A stretch of 64,000 nucleotides of DNA, from assembly GCA_947476625.1 (NCBI GenBank), contig CANJRA010000001.1, forward strand, positions 124,001 through 188,000, in the 5' to 3' direction. The number at the start of each line of letters is the position of its first letter. The stretch's first letter is position 1. The translations under genes were made by a program, and so were the position numbers. The stretch comes from Fidelibacterota bacterium (GTDB taxonomy: Bacteria > Pseudomonadota > Alphaproteobacteria > Rhodospirillales > Rhodospirillaceae). Of this stretch, positions 19,226-27,901 are shown in pieces. The notes below the pieces were generated by a model, which saw nothing but the letters and a program-made list of their open reading frames with translations, did not search any database and was not told the DNA's origin.

Positions 19226-20161
19226 CTATTTTCCTGTCGGCGCCGGTGGTGTCGGAAGATTGCGCACGCGCAATTGCCGCACACGGCGCGGATCGCCTTC
19301 GATGACTTCAAATTCGATTCCCGACGGATGCTTTACCAACTCGCCGCGCGCGGGCACATGCCCGGCGAGATTGATAACGAGGCCGCCTAACGTATCGGTC
19401 GCTTCGCGCTCTTCGTCGCTGAACACTGTGCCGAAGCGTTCTTCAAATTCGGCGAGGGTGACGCGCGCATCGGCGGTGACGGTGCCGTCCGGCCTGTCGA
19501 TCATCGACGATGCTTCGTCGCTGTCGTGTTCGTCTTCGATTTTGCCGACAATCTGTTCCACCACGTCTTCGATGGTGACAAGGCCGTCGATGCCGCCGTA
19601 CTCATCCACCACCAACGCCATGTGCGAGCGCTTCAAGCGCATCTCGAGCAATAGATCCAGGACGCGCACGGCCGGCGATACAAACAGCATGTTGCGCACA
19701 ATGTCCGCCAATGGCGGATGCGCGGGATCTTCCACGCCGCCGCGCTCGGCGACCATCACCGCTACATCCTTGACGTGCACCATGCCGACGACATCGTCCA
19801 AGGTTTCGCGGTACACCGGCAAGCGAGAGTGCCGCTCTTTCATCAAAAGCGTCAGCACCTCGGGCATTGGCGTTTTTACTTCCACGGCAACAATATCCGG
19901 CCGCGGCACCATGATGTCGGCGGCGCTCACCGCGCGCATCTTCAGCACGTTGGCCAGCAGAAGACGCTCGTTGGGGTCAATGGCCGGGCCGTCGTCAGGC
20001 GGAAGTTCTTCGTTGCGCTCTTCGATGAGCTCTTCGATGACGTCGCGCACGGTTTCGGTTTCGGCGTTTTCCGGCGTCAGCCAGCGGCGCAATGTTTTGA
20101 AAAAACCGAACCCGCCGTCATCGGACGCGTCGGCGGTCGTTGGGCGATTGGCTTCACTCAT
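19226..20161 (-). CDS. corC: CorC/hemolysin-C-like CBS-domain protein
   Basis: This 311-residue cytosolic protein lacks membrane segments. Residues ~75-200 are a CBS pair (MVPRPDIVAVEVKTPMPEVL and VDEYGGIDGLVTIEDVVEQI), and the end is the CorC_HlyC domain (KHPSGIEFEVIEGDPRRVR). CorC-type proteins are linked to Mg/Co efflux with CorA or act as membrane accessory proteins; the specific role in alphaproteobacteria is not settled. The start overlaps the stop of ybeY by 4 bp, so translation is coupled. The neighbourhood (ybeY, lnt) is shared with E. coli ybeX (corC), supporting orthology. Confidence 0.88.
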   Translation of the reverse strand: MSEANRPTTADASDDGGFGFFKTLRRWLTPENAETETVRDVIEELIEERNEELPPDDGPAIDPNERLLLANVLKMRAVSAADIMVPRPDIVAVEVKTPMPEVLTLLMKERHSRLPVYRETLDDVVGMVHVKDVAVMVAERGGVEDPAHPPLADIVRNMLFVSPAVRVLDLLLEMRLKRSHMALVVDEYGGIDGLVTIEDVVEQIVGKIEDEHDSDEASSMIDRPDGTVTADARVTLAEFEERFGTVFSDEEREATDTLGGLVINLAGHVPARGELVKHPSGIEFEVIEGDPRRVRQLRVRNLPTPPAPTGK

Positions 20162-20718
20162 CGCCGGACCTTTCCACGGCTGCGCGGCAGGATCGGCGCA
20201 TCCGCATAAGGATCAGAGATCCCAAGTCCGGCAAGAATTTTCGTCTCCCGTCGTTCCATGGTCGTCGCGTCGTCATCGTGCGTGTGATCATAACCCAAAA
20301 GATGCAGAACGCCATGCACCACAAGGTGAGATAAATGCTCCTTTAATGTCTTCCCTTCGGTTTTTGCCTCGCGGGCGCTCACGCCAAAGGCCACGGCAAT
20401 GTCGCCCAACATCGGCGTGCTGCCAGACGGTGCGCGGTGCCGCTCGTCCGGTTCATACGCCGGGAATGACAGAACGTTCGTCGGCTTGTCTTTCCCGCGG
20501 TAGGTAGCATTTAGTTTTTTCACGGCGCTGTCTGTGGTCAACAGAATGTTTATTTCCGCGGCTTTCAAGCGTGGCGCGGCGGCCAGCGCGGCCTCGGCCG
20601 CGCGACGACATGTGGCCTTCACCGACGGCAAGTCGCGTGTCCACATGCGTGTTGTTATGCGTATGTCGATCGTCGCAGCAGATTTCTGCGGCGCTTTACG
20701 CGCCTTGGTTTTGCTCAT
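20158..20718 (-). CDS. ybeY: Endoribonuclease YbeY
   Basis: YbeY is a zinc-dependent RNase involved in 16S rRNA 3'-end maturation and 70S quality control. The zinc site is explicit in HLVVHGVLHLLGYDH, which contains the family motif with three histidines, and NATYRGKDKPTNVLSFP is the other conserved block. The product is 186 residues, slightly long owing to an N-terminal basic stretch. It overlaps both neighbours by 4 bp (phoH upstream, corC-like downstream), so the three are one translational unit. Confidence 0.96.
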   Translation of the reverse strand: MSKTKARKAPQKSAATIDIRITTRMWTRDLPSVKATCRRAAEAALAAAPRLKAAEINILLTTDSAVKKLNATYRGKDKPTNVLSFPAYEPDERHRAPSGSTPMLGDIAVAFGVSAREAKTEGKTLKEHLSHLVVHGVLHLLGYDHTHDDDATTMERRETKILAGLGISDPYADAPILPRSRGKVRR

Positions 20719-21683
20719 TCCGACGTTGAGTTCTTTTTTCGCTGGGCGTCGCGCTTATCGTAAGCGGCAACGATGCGTGTCACCAGATCGTGGCGCACCA
20801 CGTCGCGATGCGTAAATGAGACAAGCCCCATGCCCTTGATGTCTGTCAGTGTCTCCAGCGCATCTTCCAGGCCGGATTTCGTTCCGCGCGGCAGATCTAC
20901 TTGAGTCAAATCGCCCGTTACCACCATGCGCGAGTTCTCGCCCATGCGCGTCAGGGCCATCTTCATTTGCACAGGCGTTGTGTTCTGAGCTTCGTCGAGA
21001 ATGATGAACGCGCTGGTCAGTGTACGGCCGCGCATGAACGCCAGCGGTGCAACTTCGATCTCGCCCGAGAGCAAAAGTTTTCCGACATAGTCGCCCGGCA
21101 GCATATCGTAGAGCGCGTCGTAAAGCGGGCGCAGATAAGGATCAATCTTTTCGCGCATATCACCGGGCAAAAACCCCAATCGCTCTCCGGCTTCCACGGC
21201 AGGCCGCGAAAGAATGATGCGATCGACATGGCCAGCGAGTTTCATTTCAACTGCTTTCGCCACCGCCATATACGTTTTGCCGGTACCTGCGGGGCCTAGG
21301 GCAAAAACAAGGTCGCAGGCCTGCAAAGCTTTTAGGTAGGTCGCTTGCGTTGGTGTCCGCGCGCTGATGTGGCGCTTGCGCGTGCGAATGGCCAGATCTT
21401 CCGCACCGCTTGCGGGATTTTGTGCGAGGCGGCTTGCGCCGTCGACGTCGCCTATTTCCACCGGCAAACCTTCCGCGAGACGTTTATACAAATGCTTCAA
21501 GGCGGTTTCCGCCCGCGCCGCGCGCGCCTGCGGCCCTTCGATGGTCACCGTATTGCCGCGACTATGCAAGATCACATCTAAGCGCTGCTCCAGCCGCGCG
21601 AGGTTGGTGTTGTGCGGCCCCACCAGCTGCTGCACGAGGCTATTGTCAGCGAATTCACATGTAAGATGTATGGCTTCGCTCAT
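20715..21683 (-). CDS. PhoH family ATPase (PhoL/YbeZ type)
   Basis: A P-loop ATPase with Walker [20 protein letters not shown] and Walker [21 protein letters not shown], followed by [15 protein letters not shown]. An N-terminal KH-like region precedes it ([18 protein letters not shown]). This 322-residue type always sits beside ybeY and is thought to partner with YbeY in RNA processing; in E. coli the equivalent is YbeZ. The old name PhoH refers to phosphate-regulated homologues, and regulation by phosphate is not evident here. It overlaps miaB and ybeY by 4 bp on each side. Confidence 0.93.
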   Translation of the reverse strand: MSEAIHLTCEFADNSLVQQLVGPHNTNLARLEQRLDVILHSRGNTVTIEGPQARAARAETALKHLYKRLAEGLPVEIGDVDGASRLAQNPASGAEDLAIRTRKRHISARTPTQATYLKALQACDLVFALGPAGTGKTYMAVAKAVEMKLAGHVDRIILSRPAVEAGERLGFLPGDMREKIDPYLRPLYDALYDMLPGDYVGKLLLSGEIEVAPLAFMRGRTLTSAFIILDEAQNTTPVQMKMALTRMGENSRMVVTGDLTQVDLPRGTKSGLEDALETLTDIKGMGLVSFTHRDVVRHDLVTRIVAAYDKRDAQRKKNSTSE

Positions 21684-23068
21684 GCGCTAATGGCGGGCGC
21701 GGTGGTCTCGGCCCACACTGCGCCGAGACTGTAAGATTCAACCGAGACAATTTTGAGCGGCACGATAGCGCCGATGTGCTGAGAATCGGCCATGATGTGC
21801 ACCGCTTGCAAATAGGGACTGCGGCCCACGAGCTGCCCGGGATAACGGCCGGTTCCGATCAGCAGCACGTCGAATGTGCGACCGACACAGGCGGTGTTGA
21901 AGTTTCTGAGTTGAATATCCAATACCTGCTGCATGAGGCCAAGGCGCGCAGCTTTTACATCTTCCGGCACCTGCGGCCTCATCAGGGCTGCGGGCGTGCC
22001 GGGACGTGGGCTGTATTTGAACGAGAACGATTGCACAAAACCAATTTCATTTATCAGTTCCATCGTGTCGTCAAAATCGCGTTCAGTTTCGCCGGGATAA
22101 CCGGCGATGAAATCCGAAGACAGCGCCATATCCGGCCGCGCTTCGCGCAGCTTGTGCACGATGCGGCGGAAGTCGTCGCGTGTGTGACCGCGATTCATGG
22201 CTTCTAGGATTTTGTCCGAGCCTGACTGAACGGGCAGGTGAAGAAAAGGCATCAGCTGCGGTACATCGCCGTGCGCTTTGATCAAGGCATCGTCCATGTC
22301 GCGGGGATGCGACGTAGTATAGCGAATGCGGTCGAGGCCATCGATCTCGGCCAACGCCCGGATCAAGCGGGCAAGATTCCAGGTCGCACCGCTTGCGCCT
22401 TCGCCATGGTAAGCGTTGACGTTTTGACCCAACAATGTGATTTCGCGCGCACCGCTGGCGATAAGCCCGCGCGCCTCGCGCACAATATCTGCCGTCGGGC
22501 GCGAGTACTCGGCGCCGCGCGTATAAGGCACGACGCAAAAAGTGCAGAACTTGTCGCAGCCTTCTTGCACCGAAAGAAAAGCGGTCGGACCGTCGGCGCG
22601 CGGTGCGGGCAGATGATCGAATTTGGGTTCGGTCGGGAACTCCGTATCCAGCACGGCTTTACCGCCGCGCGCCGCACGCGCCACCATTTCGGGCAACCGG
22701 TGATACGTCTGCGGGCCTAGAACGATGTCGACAAAGGGCGCGCGGGCCATAATCTCGGCGCCTTCGGCTTGCGCGACGCAGCCCGCAACGGCGACCAGCA
22801 TGTCGCCCTTGGCCTGCTTGAGCGGGCGAATACGGCCAAGATCGGAGAACACCTTTTCCGCGGCTTTTTCCCGGATATGACAGGTGTTCAAGATCACCAT
22901 GTCGGCGCCGTCGGGTGTATCGGTCGGGGCATATCCGAGCGGCGCCAAGACGTCAGCCATGCGCCCGGAATCGTAAACGTTCATCTGGCACCCGTAGGTC
23001 TTGATGAACAGCTTCTTACGTGCGCCGGGGGCGCCATTGGTATCGCGGGTATCGCCCATATATCTCAA
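21680..23068 (-). CDS. miaB: tRNA-2-methylthio-N6-isopentenyladenosine synthase MiaB
   Basis: MiaB is a radical-SAM methylthiotransferase acting on i6A37 in tRNAs reading UNN codons. The N-terminal domain starts [19 protein letters not shown] and binds one [4Fe-4S] cluster (Cys in [16 protein letters not shown] and [10 protein letters not shown]). The radical-SAM motif is [17 protein letters not shown] (CxxxCxxC). A TRAM domain ends the 462-residue chain. It is the first gene of the miaB-phoH-ybeY-corC-lnt run, with no gene immediately upstream on the strand, so a promoter is expected in 23069-23171; I cannot point to one. Confidence 0.96.
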   Translation of the reverse strand: MRYMGDTRDTNGAPGARKKLFIKTYGCQMNVYDSGRMADVLAPLGYAPTDTPDGADMVILNTCHIREKAAEKVFSDLGRIRPLKQAKGDMLVAVAGCVAQAEGAEIMARAPFVDIVLGPQTYHRLPEMVARAARGGKAVLDTEFPTEPKFDHLPAPRADGPTAFLSVQEGCDKFCTFCVVPYTRGAEYSRPTADIVREARGLIASGAREITLLGQNVNAYHGEGASGATWNLARLIRALAEIDGLDRIRYTTSHPRDMDDALIKAHGDVPQLMPFLHLPVQSGSDKILEAMNRGHTRDDFRRIVHKLREARPDMALSSDFIAGYPGETERDFDDTMELINEIGFVQSFSFKYSPRPGTPAALMRPQVPEDVKAARLGLMQQVLDIQLRNFNTACVGRTFDVLLIGTGRYPGQLVGRSPYLQAVHIMADSQHIGAIVPLKIVSVESYSLGAVWAETTAPAISA

Positions 23069-23171
23069 TTAATGCTCTGCGGGGATCTAGAGTTCCCCGA
23101 TGGTTAAGCCCGGTTTCATACTCTATCGGGGGCCTTAAAAGCAAAGGGTGGGCCGGTTAAGCCGGGGTGGC

Positions 23172-23921
23172 TCAGGCGGCTCGGCCGGCAAGCAGTTGTG
23201 CCATACCGCGACGCACAACCTGGTCACAATGGGCGGCCAATGCCTTGCGGCTCGTAAATTCACTCGGCATCACGGAGGGATGGAAGGTGATTTCGACGGT
23301 TATAGTACCCAATTTGGCTATCCGCCAAAGGTGCGGCACCAGTTCCATATCGCCGTACCAGGCAACATAAGGTCTCCAGCCCACACCTAACGGCAAGCCG
23401 TTGAGCCGGGTATAGGCCATGGATACCGGTTGAACCGCCACGGCGCGCGTCTGGCCTTGCGCATCCGTGACGTGGCGTTCGGCGACAGTAAACAGCGCGC
23501 TTTTAAAGGTCTTTACATGGTTACCGTCGCCCGAGGTGGATTCGGGAAACATGATCAGCGTATCGCCGGCGTCCAGGCGTTCTTGGATTTGGTCGCGGGC
23601 ATTGCTGGTGGCGCTCCGGCGTCGGTCGATGAAAACGCTGCGTCCGGCCTTTGCCATAATCCCGAAGATCGGCCATTTGGCGATATCGGCCTTGGCGATG
23701 AAATCGCCCGCGATCACCGAACCTAAGGCGACGATATCGAAATAGGAAATGTGATTGCTCACGACCAGCTGCGGCTTCGCTATGCTTTGCACGCCGCGCG
23801 TTATGACACGCAAGCCCAGCACCCGGGTCAGGCGGCGATAATACCAGCGGCGAAAGGTTGCCGAGTTTATCTTGAGTCCGTTGAGACTTCCGGACACCGC
23901 TGTCGCGAAAAGCGAAAGCAC
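23172..23921 (-). CDS. PlsC-type acyltransferase, possible OlsA (ornithine-lipid O-acyltransferase)
   Basis: The acyltransferase motifs are clear: block I VSNHISYFDIVALG (NHxxxxD), and block III LIMFPESTSGDGNH (FPEST in place of FPEGT). One N-terminal membrane segment is present. PlsC enzymes acylate lysophosphatidate, but position directly after an OlsB-like gene suggests OlsA, which acylates lyso-ornithine lipid; inference from context. The start is unclear: GTG at 23921 gives 249 residues, while homology-like sequence (IGAIVAALRLVGFLVL) extends upstream to the olsB stop with no usual start codon, so the true start may be an unusual codon or have been lost. Confidence 0.78.
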   Translation of the reverse strand: MLSLFATAVSGSLNGLKINSATFRRWYYRRLTRVLGLRVITRGVQSIAKPQLVVSNHISYFDIVALGSVIAGDFIAKADIAKWPIFGIMAKAGRSVFIDRRRSATSNARDQIQERLDAGDTLIMFPESTSGDGNHVKTFKSALFTVAERHVTDAQGQTRAVAVQPVSMAYTRLNGLPLGVGWRPYVAWYGDMELVPHLWRIAKLGTITVEITFHPSVMPSEFTSRKALAAHCDQVVRRGMAQLLAGRAA

Positions 23922-23992
23922 AAGAAAACCGACCAGGCGCAGAGCTGCAACGATTGCACCGATGCCGCTGGTAGGAAGTGCTGGTTCGGGAG

Positions 23993-24901
23993 TTAGGACG
24001 CGCGTTTGAATGACGCGGTCTCGCTGCGGTTGGTGAGATCGTAGTGGCGCGTATAGCGTCCGGCGATCTGCTCGGTCTTGATGATGACGCAGACGTCGGT
24101 GGTGTTGAATTGATGATCGATGACCGCACCTTCACCGACAAAAGCGCCGACACGCAAATAACCCTTCAGCAATGGCGGTAGACTCGCCAGCGCTCGTTTC
24201 GGATCAATCGCATCTTTCGGCATCAAGTTCATATTTACGATGCGCTCAGGCAGCGCGCGCGCGCGCAAGTTCTCGGGCGCCAAGTGATAATGATAGAGAT
24301 ACGACAGCTGCATCGCGAGTTTTTCAGGGTCGGTACCGGGCAAACTCGCACAGCCGAACATCATTTCGATCTCATGCGTATTCAGGTATTCCGCGATGCC
24401 GCGCCACAACAGATTCAATGTCGCGCGATCGCGGTAAGCGGCATCAACGCAGCTGCGGCCCAATTCCATGATGGTACGGGAAGAATTAGTCAGCATCGAG
24501 ATGTCGTATTCGCCCGATGAGTAAAAATTACCGGCGGCACGTGCATGCTCGCGGCGCATGATGCGGTAGGTGCCCACCACTTGTGTTTCGCAGGGGCGTT
24601 CCTGATCGACCACGATCAAGTGATCGCAGGCGGTGTCATAGCGGTCGAAGTCGCGCTGTGTCGCTGCCATCTCCGGCAATGGGCGCGCACCCATCTCGTC
24701 GTAGAACACGCGGTAGCGCAAAGCCTGCGCCGCATCTAATTCGTTGGCCGAGGTGACAAGCCGGATGATCTGGCTGCCGGCAGTGACGGGTTCAAAATCA
24801 CGCGCGGCGGGATCGCGGACGAATTCGGTTCCCGCGCTGGTGAAGCCGGCGGCCTTGCTCATCGTTTTTTGATTTGCAGCCTGGGGAAATAAAAGCGTCA
24901 T
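23993..24901 (-). CDS. olsB: OlsB-like N-acyltransferase (ornithine lipid synthesis, GNAT fold)
   Basis: The family is recognised by ALRYRVFYDEMGA, DHLIVVDQERPCETQVVGTY, TIMELGRSCVDAAYRDRATL and MMFGCASLPGTDPEKLAMQL. OlsB transfers a 3-hydroxyacyl chain from acyl-ACP to ornithine, giving lyso-ornithine lipid, a phosphorus-free membrane lipid often made under phosphate limitation. The start is uncertain: ATG at 24901 gives 302 residues; ATG at 24862 is also possible; a longer frame to 25069 is not conserved and repeats GTCGA-rich sequence. No good ribosome site is visible at either. The acyltransferase gene 71 bp downstream is the likely partner. Confidence 0.85.
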   Translation of the reverse strand: MTLLFPQAANQKTMSKAAGFTSAGTEFVRDPAARDFEPVTAGSQIIRLVTSANELDAAQALRYRVFYDEMGARPLPEMAATQRDFDRYDTACDHLIVVDQERPCETQVVGTYRIMRREHARAAGNFYSSGEYDISMLTNSSRTIMELGRSCVDAAYRDRATLNLLWRGIAEYLNTHEIEMMFGCASLPGTDPEKLAMQLSYLYHYHLAPENLRARALPERIVNMNLMPKDAIDPKRALASLPPLLKGYLRVGAFVGEGAVIDHQFNTTDVCVIIKTEQIAGRYTRHYDLTNRSETASFKRAS

Positions 24902-25178
24902 ATTAAAGCCGCGTCCATGTCTATTGCGGGAATGGTGCTTGCGTCGTCCCAGAAACTGCAATGTTAACTTTATGGTCGACTTCAACGTCGATCCGGTTTT
25001 GCGGGTCAGCATCGCCGTCGACTGTAGCGTCGATCTTGTCAGGTCACGGACCGTCATCGAGACACCCAAGACGTACCGCCTCCTTAACCAACCTATTGTT
25101 ACTTATTTATGACAGAAAGCCTAGGCCCAAAGGCCTAACTATCGGACTACTGTATCCGTCCGGCCACTATATGTCGTG

Positions 25179-25616
25179 TTATCGTTCTGTTTCATTTTCA
25201 GAATCGAGGGGCACCACGAATAGCTCCATGCGGTGGCCTACAAGTTTGTAACCATGGGCCTCGGCAATTTCATGTTGCAGGCGCTCAATCACGTCATTGC
25301 GGAACTCGGTGACTTTTCCCGACCGCATGTCGATCAGGTGGTCGTGGTGGGTCGTGGGCGTTTCCTCGTAGCGCGAACGGCCATGACCAAATTCGTGGCG
25401 TTTGACGATCCCGGCTTCTTCGAACAACCTCATGGTGCGGTAAACCGTGGCGATGGAAATACGCGAATCTTCCGCCGCGGAACGGCGATGGACCTCTTCC
25501 ACGTCCGGGTGATCGTGTGCATCCGAGAGCACGCGCGCAATGATGCGGCGCTGCTCGGTCATTTTCATGCCTTTTGAGGCACAAATTTCCTCGATGTGAG
25601 AGACCGTCTGCGTCAT
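25179..25616 (-). CDS. fur: Fur family metal-responsive regulator
   Basis: The N-terminal winged helix is KMTEQRRIIARVLSDAHDHP then ISIATVYRTMRLFEEAGIVK, and the dimerisation domain contains the metal-binding HHDHLIDMRSGKV. The product from ATG 25616 is 145 residues; the frame is open upstream to 25778 but that part is not Fur-like. The DAHDHPDVEEVHRR segment with ISIATVYRT is typical of alphaproteobacterial Fur/Mur rather than Irr, whose HxH heme motif I do not see. Fur controls iron or manganese uptake and storage. Two Fur-type palindromes lie before bfd at 47488-47532, a likely target. Confidence 0.9.
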   Translation of the reverse strand: MTQTVSHIEEICASKGMKMTEQRRIIARVLSDAHDHPDVEEVHRRSAAEDSRISIATVYRTMRLFEEAGIVKRHEFGHGRSRYEETPTTHHDHLIDMRSGKVTEFRNDVIERLQHEIAEAHGYKLVGHRMELFVVPLDSENETER

Positions 25617-25884
25617 GTGATTCCAGCCATACCGTTTTCTGAGGTGGCTCCCGCGCCCGCCGACCCTCAACATCAATATATCATAATTGGTTAGCCCTGC
25701 TCCCGAAAAGGTAACGCAGGGGTCAACCGGATCCGTATGGCCTGTATATAAAGCATTGCCTCCGTGGGTCGAGGACAACTATCGGGCTATCAAGCTGGGG
25801 CCTCGGCAAGGAATAGCGGCAAGGTGCTTGTCGCCTGCAGCGCATGGGCCTATCTACGGCTTCTCGCTTCTGAGGAACGACGGC

Positions 25885-26139
25885 ATGACCACGGCGCAAT
25901 ACTTTATCGATATTACCGGCGACGTTTGCCCGCTGACGTTTGTCAAAACGAAATTGCTGATCGAGAAAATGCCCGTCGGCGCGACGGCCACTGTCCGTCT
26001 TAAAGGTGCGCAGCCTCTCGACAACGTGCCGCGTTCGGTCAGGGCCCATGGCCATGAGGTGGTATCGCTTACACCAGAAGATGTGCAGGCCGCGCCTGAT
26101 CCGCGCCAGCCTCATATTCTGATTGTGCGTAAGTGCTAG
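25885..26139 (+). CDS. TusA/SirA-like sulfur carrier protein
   Basis: The 84-residue product has the TusA fold: DITGDVCPLTFVKTKLLIEK with the CP motif of the active cysteine (Cys then Pro), and the strand-helix-strand pattern ending HILIVRKC. TusA passes sulfur for tRNA thiolation; many paralogues serve other sulfur transfers, so the partner is not known. Start ATG 25885 has a GAGGAA site eight bases upstream; an upstream frame to 25687 is not TusA-like. The second cysteine at the very C-terminus is unusual. It ends overlapping the convergent rimI stop by 4 bp. Confidence 0.85.
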   Translation: MTTAQYFIDITGDVCPLTFVKTKLLIEKMPVGATATVRLKGAQPLDNVPRSVRAHGHEVVSLTPEDVQAAPDPRQPHILIVRKC

Positions 26140-26585
26140 GGATTGGTGAGGCTGTATTTCATGACAATGGCGTCGACGCTGCCATTTGCGCGGCCGGCGC
26201 TGTAGTAGTCCGGCCGGCGTCCGCATTCGGCGAAACCATGCCGGGTATAAAGTCCGATGGCGGGCACATTGTCGGCCGCGACTTCCAAAAATAGCGCGGC
26301 CGCATTTCCACTGCGCAATATGGCAATCGCTTCGTGCATAAGTTTTGAAGCCACGCCTCTGCGACGATCTTTCGGGATGACAGCCAGCGTCAATATTTCG
26401 GCTTCGTCGGCCGCCGCGCGCACGAGAATAAATCCCTCCGGCAAGCCGTCCAGAAAAAGACAACCCACTACGCCCGGATGACTCAAAAGCGTTTCAAACT
26501 CACGTGCTTCCCACGGCGCGGCAAAACTCGTCGCATGCAAAGCAGCTAATACCGCCGCGTGTTCAGGGCCCGCACGCAGCATCAT
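26136..26585 (-). CDS. rimI: Ribosomal protein S18 alanine N-acetyltransferase RimI
   Basis: A 149-residue GNAT protein. The acetyl-CoA loop is VIPKDRRRGVASKLMHEAI (R-R-G-V/I-A), followed by FLEVAADNVPAIGLYTRHGF, both characteristic of RimI. The enzyme acetylates the N-terminal alanine of S18 and sometimes other proteins. Its start overlaps the tsaB stop by 4 bp; the tsaB-rimI pair is widely conserved. It converges on the tusA-like gene. Confidence 0.9.
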   Translation of the reverse strand: MMLRAGPEHAAVLAALHATSFAAPWEAREFETLLSHPGVVGCLFLDGLPEGFILVRAAADEAEILTLAVIPKDRRRGVASKLMHEAIAILRSGNAAALFLEVAADNVPAIGLYTRHGFAECGRRPDYYSAGRANGSVDAIVMKYSLTNP

Positions 26586-27262
26586 GGACGCAGGCGTCCG
26601 CCATGTTGCGGCATGACCGCGTCGGGCGCGCGCGCATAAACCGGCAAGGGGCCGCCTGGAACCGGTGTGCGTTCGGCCGCGATACGCGCGAGTGCGGCGG
26701 GGTCGGGAAAGCCATCAGCAAATATTGTCGTCGCCCGTGCACCCAAGGCTACTGCCGCCGTTGCCGCGCCATCACCCACGACAATCGCGTCGCCATTGCC
26801 AAACCACGCGGGCATATCGGTCGGTGCAACAACGTGTACGTCACCGCCGCTCTGATACGTACAATCGAATGCCTGTACGTATAAATCGCCGCGTTTCGTA
26901 TCGATCGCTGCTAAAAGGCGGACACTTTCGCGCCGCGCGATATCTTCCCGCGGAATCATCGCGGCCAAAACCTCCGTCGTCATGACGCCGATGACCGGCT
27001 TCAAAGCGGCAAGCCCTAACCCGCGCGCTGTCGCAAGACCGACGCGCACACCTGTGAACGAGCCCGGACCAAGCGTGACGGCTATACGGTCGAGATCGGC
27101 ATAACTGTTTCCGCCGCGGGCCATGACGTCTTCGATCATCGGCATCAAGGCTTCGGCTTGTCCTTGGTCCATAACCTCGCGTGCCGATGCCAGCACCGCG
27201 CCGTCGCGCCAGAGGGCGACAGAACAGGCGGCAACAGTTGTGTCGAAAGCTAGAATCAGCAT
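26582..27262 (-). CDS. tsaB: tRNA t6A37 synthesis factor TsaB
   Basis: TsaB is the inactive ASKHA-family partner of TsaD, needed for threonylcarbamoyladenosine at tRNA A37. The N-terminus MLILAFDTTVAACSVALW and the later LGPGSFTGVRVGLATARGL are the family hallmarks. From ATG 27262 the length is 226 residues, normal; the open frame upstream to 27454 overlaps the promoter of the dipeptidase gene and is not conserved. Coupled to rimI. tsaD itself is in this window at 32871, transcribed the other way. Confidence 0.93.
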   Translation of the reverse strand: MLILAFDTTVAACSVALWRDGAVLASAREVMDQGQAEALMPMIEDVMARGGNSYADLDRIAVTLGPGSFTGVRVGLATARGLGLAALKPVIGVMTTEVLAAMIPREDIARRESVRLLAAIDTKRGDLYVQAFDCTYQSGGDVHVVAPTDMPAWFGNGDAIVVGDGAATAAVALGARATTIFADGFPDPAALARIAAERTPVPGGPLPVYARAPDAVMPQHGGRLRP

Positions 27263-27337
27263 GAGAATTCTGAGGCCGTGTGACGTGTGGCGTATTAAGC
27301 TGTCGGCGCACAATATTCGTTCACATGATTGACCGCC

Positions 27338-27901
27338 ATGCCTCTTGTTGAAATCACCAAGCCCGCCTACGACGTCGAGTTTTTTATCGCCTACGCGACA
27401 CCGCAGAATTTCACCGGTAAGGCGGTTTACAGCCGTCCAGGGTGTTATCTGCACCCGGACGCGGCGGCGTGCCTCATGAAAGCCATCGATCTCGCGCGCG
27501 CCCTCGGCTTGCGGTTCAAGGTCTTCGATGCCTTCCGGCCGTCGGAAGCTCAGTGGGTGTTATGGAACCACACGCCCGATCCTGATTTTCTGGCCGATCC
27601 CCGGCGCGGCTCGCCGCACTCCATGGGGGCTGCGGTAGATCTCACGTTGATTGACGGCAGCGGCCGCGAACTTGATATGGGCACGGCCTTTGATGAATTC
27701 ACACCGCGCTCTCATCACGGTGTGCTCGATATCTCTGCCGAAGCCCACCGCAACCGCGCCATTCTATTGGGTCTAATGACGTCGGCGGGGTGGGACTTCT
27801 ATCGTAATGAGTGGTGGCACTATCAGCTCTTCAGTCCGCGTGGTCGTTACGACGTGCTAAGCGACAACGTCCTGCCGCAGTCGATGATGCTCACGCCTTA
27901 A
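27338..27901 (+). CDS. D-alanyl-D-alanine dipeptidase (VanX/DdpX family)
   Basis: Zinc D,D-dipeptidase motifs are explicit: SxHxxGxAxD in RGSPHSMGAAVDLTL, and the C-terminal ExxH in NEWWHYQLFSP. KVFDAFRPSEAQWVLW holds the conserved arginine near the active site. The 187-residue size matches DdpX/VanX. In Gram-negatives such enzymes recycle D-Ala-D-Ala from peptidoglycan; vancomycin resistance is not implied, since no VanH/VanA/VanR partners are near. No signal peptide is seen, so a cytosolic place is likely. Start ATG 27338; TTG at 27329 is the alternative. It ends in a 4-bp overlap with convergent hemY. Confidence 0.88.
   Translation: MPLVEITKPAYDVEFFIAYATPQNFTGKAVYSRPGCYLHPDAAACLMKAIDLARALGLRFKVFDAFRPSEAQWVLWNHTPDPDFLADPRRGSPHSMGAAVDLTLIDGSGRELDMGTAFDEFTPRSHHGVLDISAEAHRNRAILLGLMTSAGWDFYRNEWWHYQLFSPRGRYDVLSDNVLPQSMMLTP

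Noticed and set aside
27338-27901. Vancomycin-resistance cluster because of the VanX-like dipeptidase.
   Set aside because: No vanA/vanH/vanR/vanS genes are nearby and Gram-negatives use DdpX-like enzymes for D-Ala-D-Ala use.
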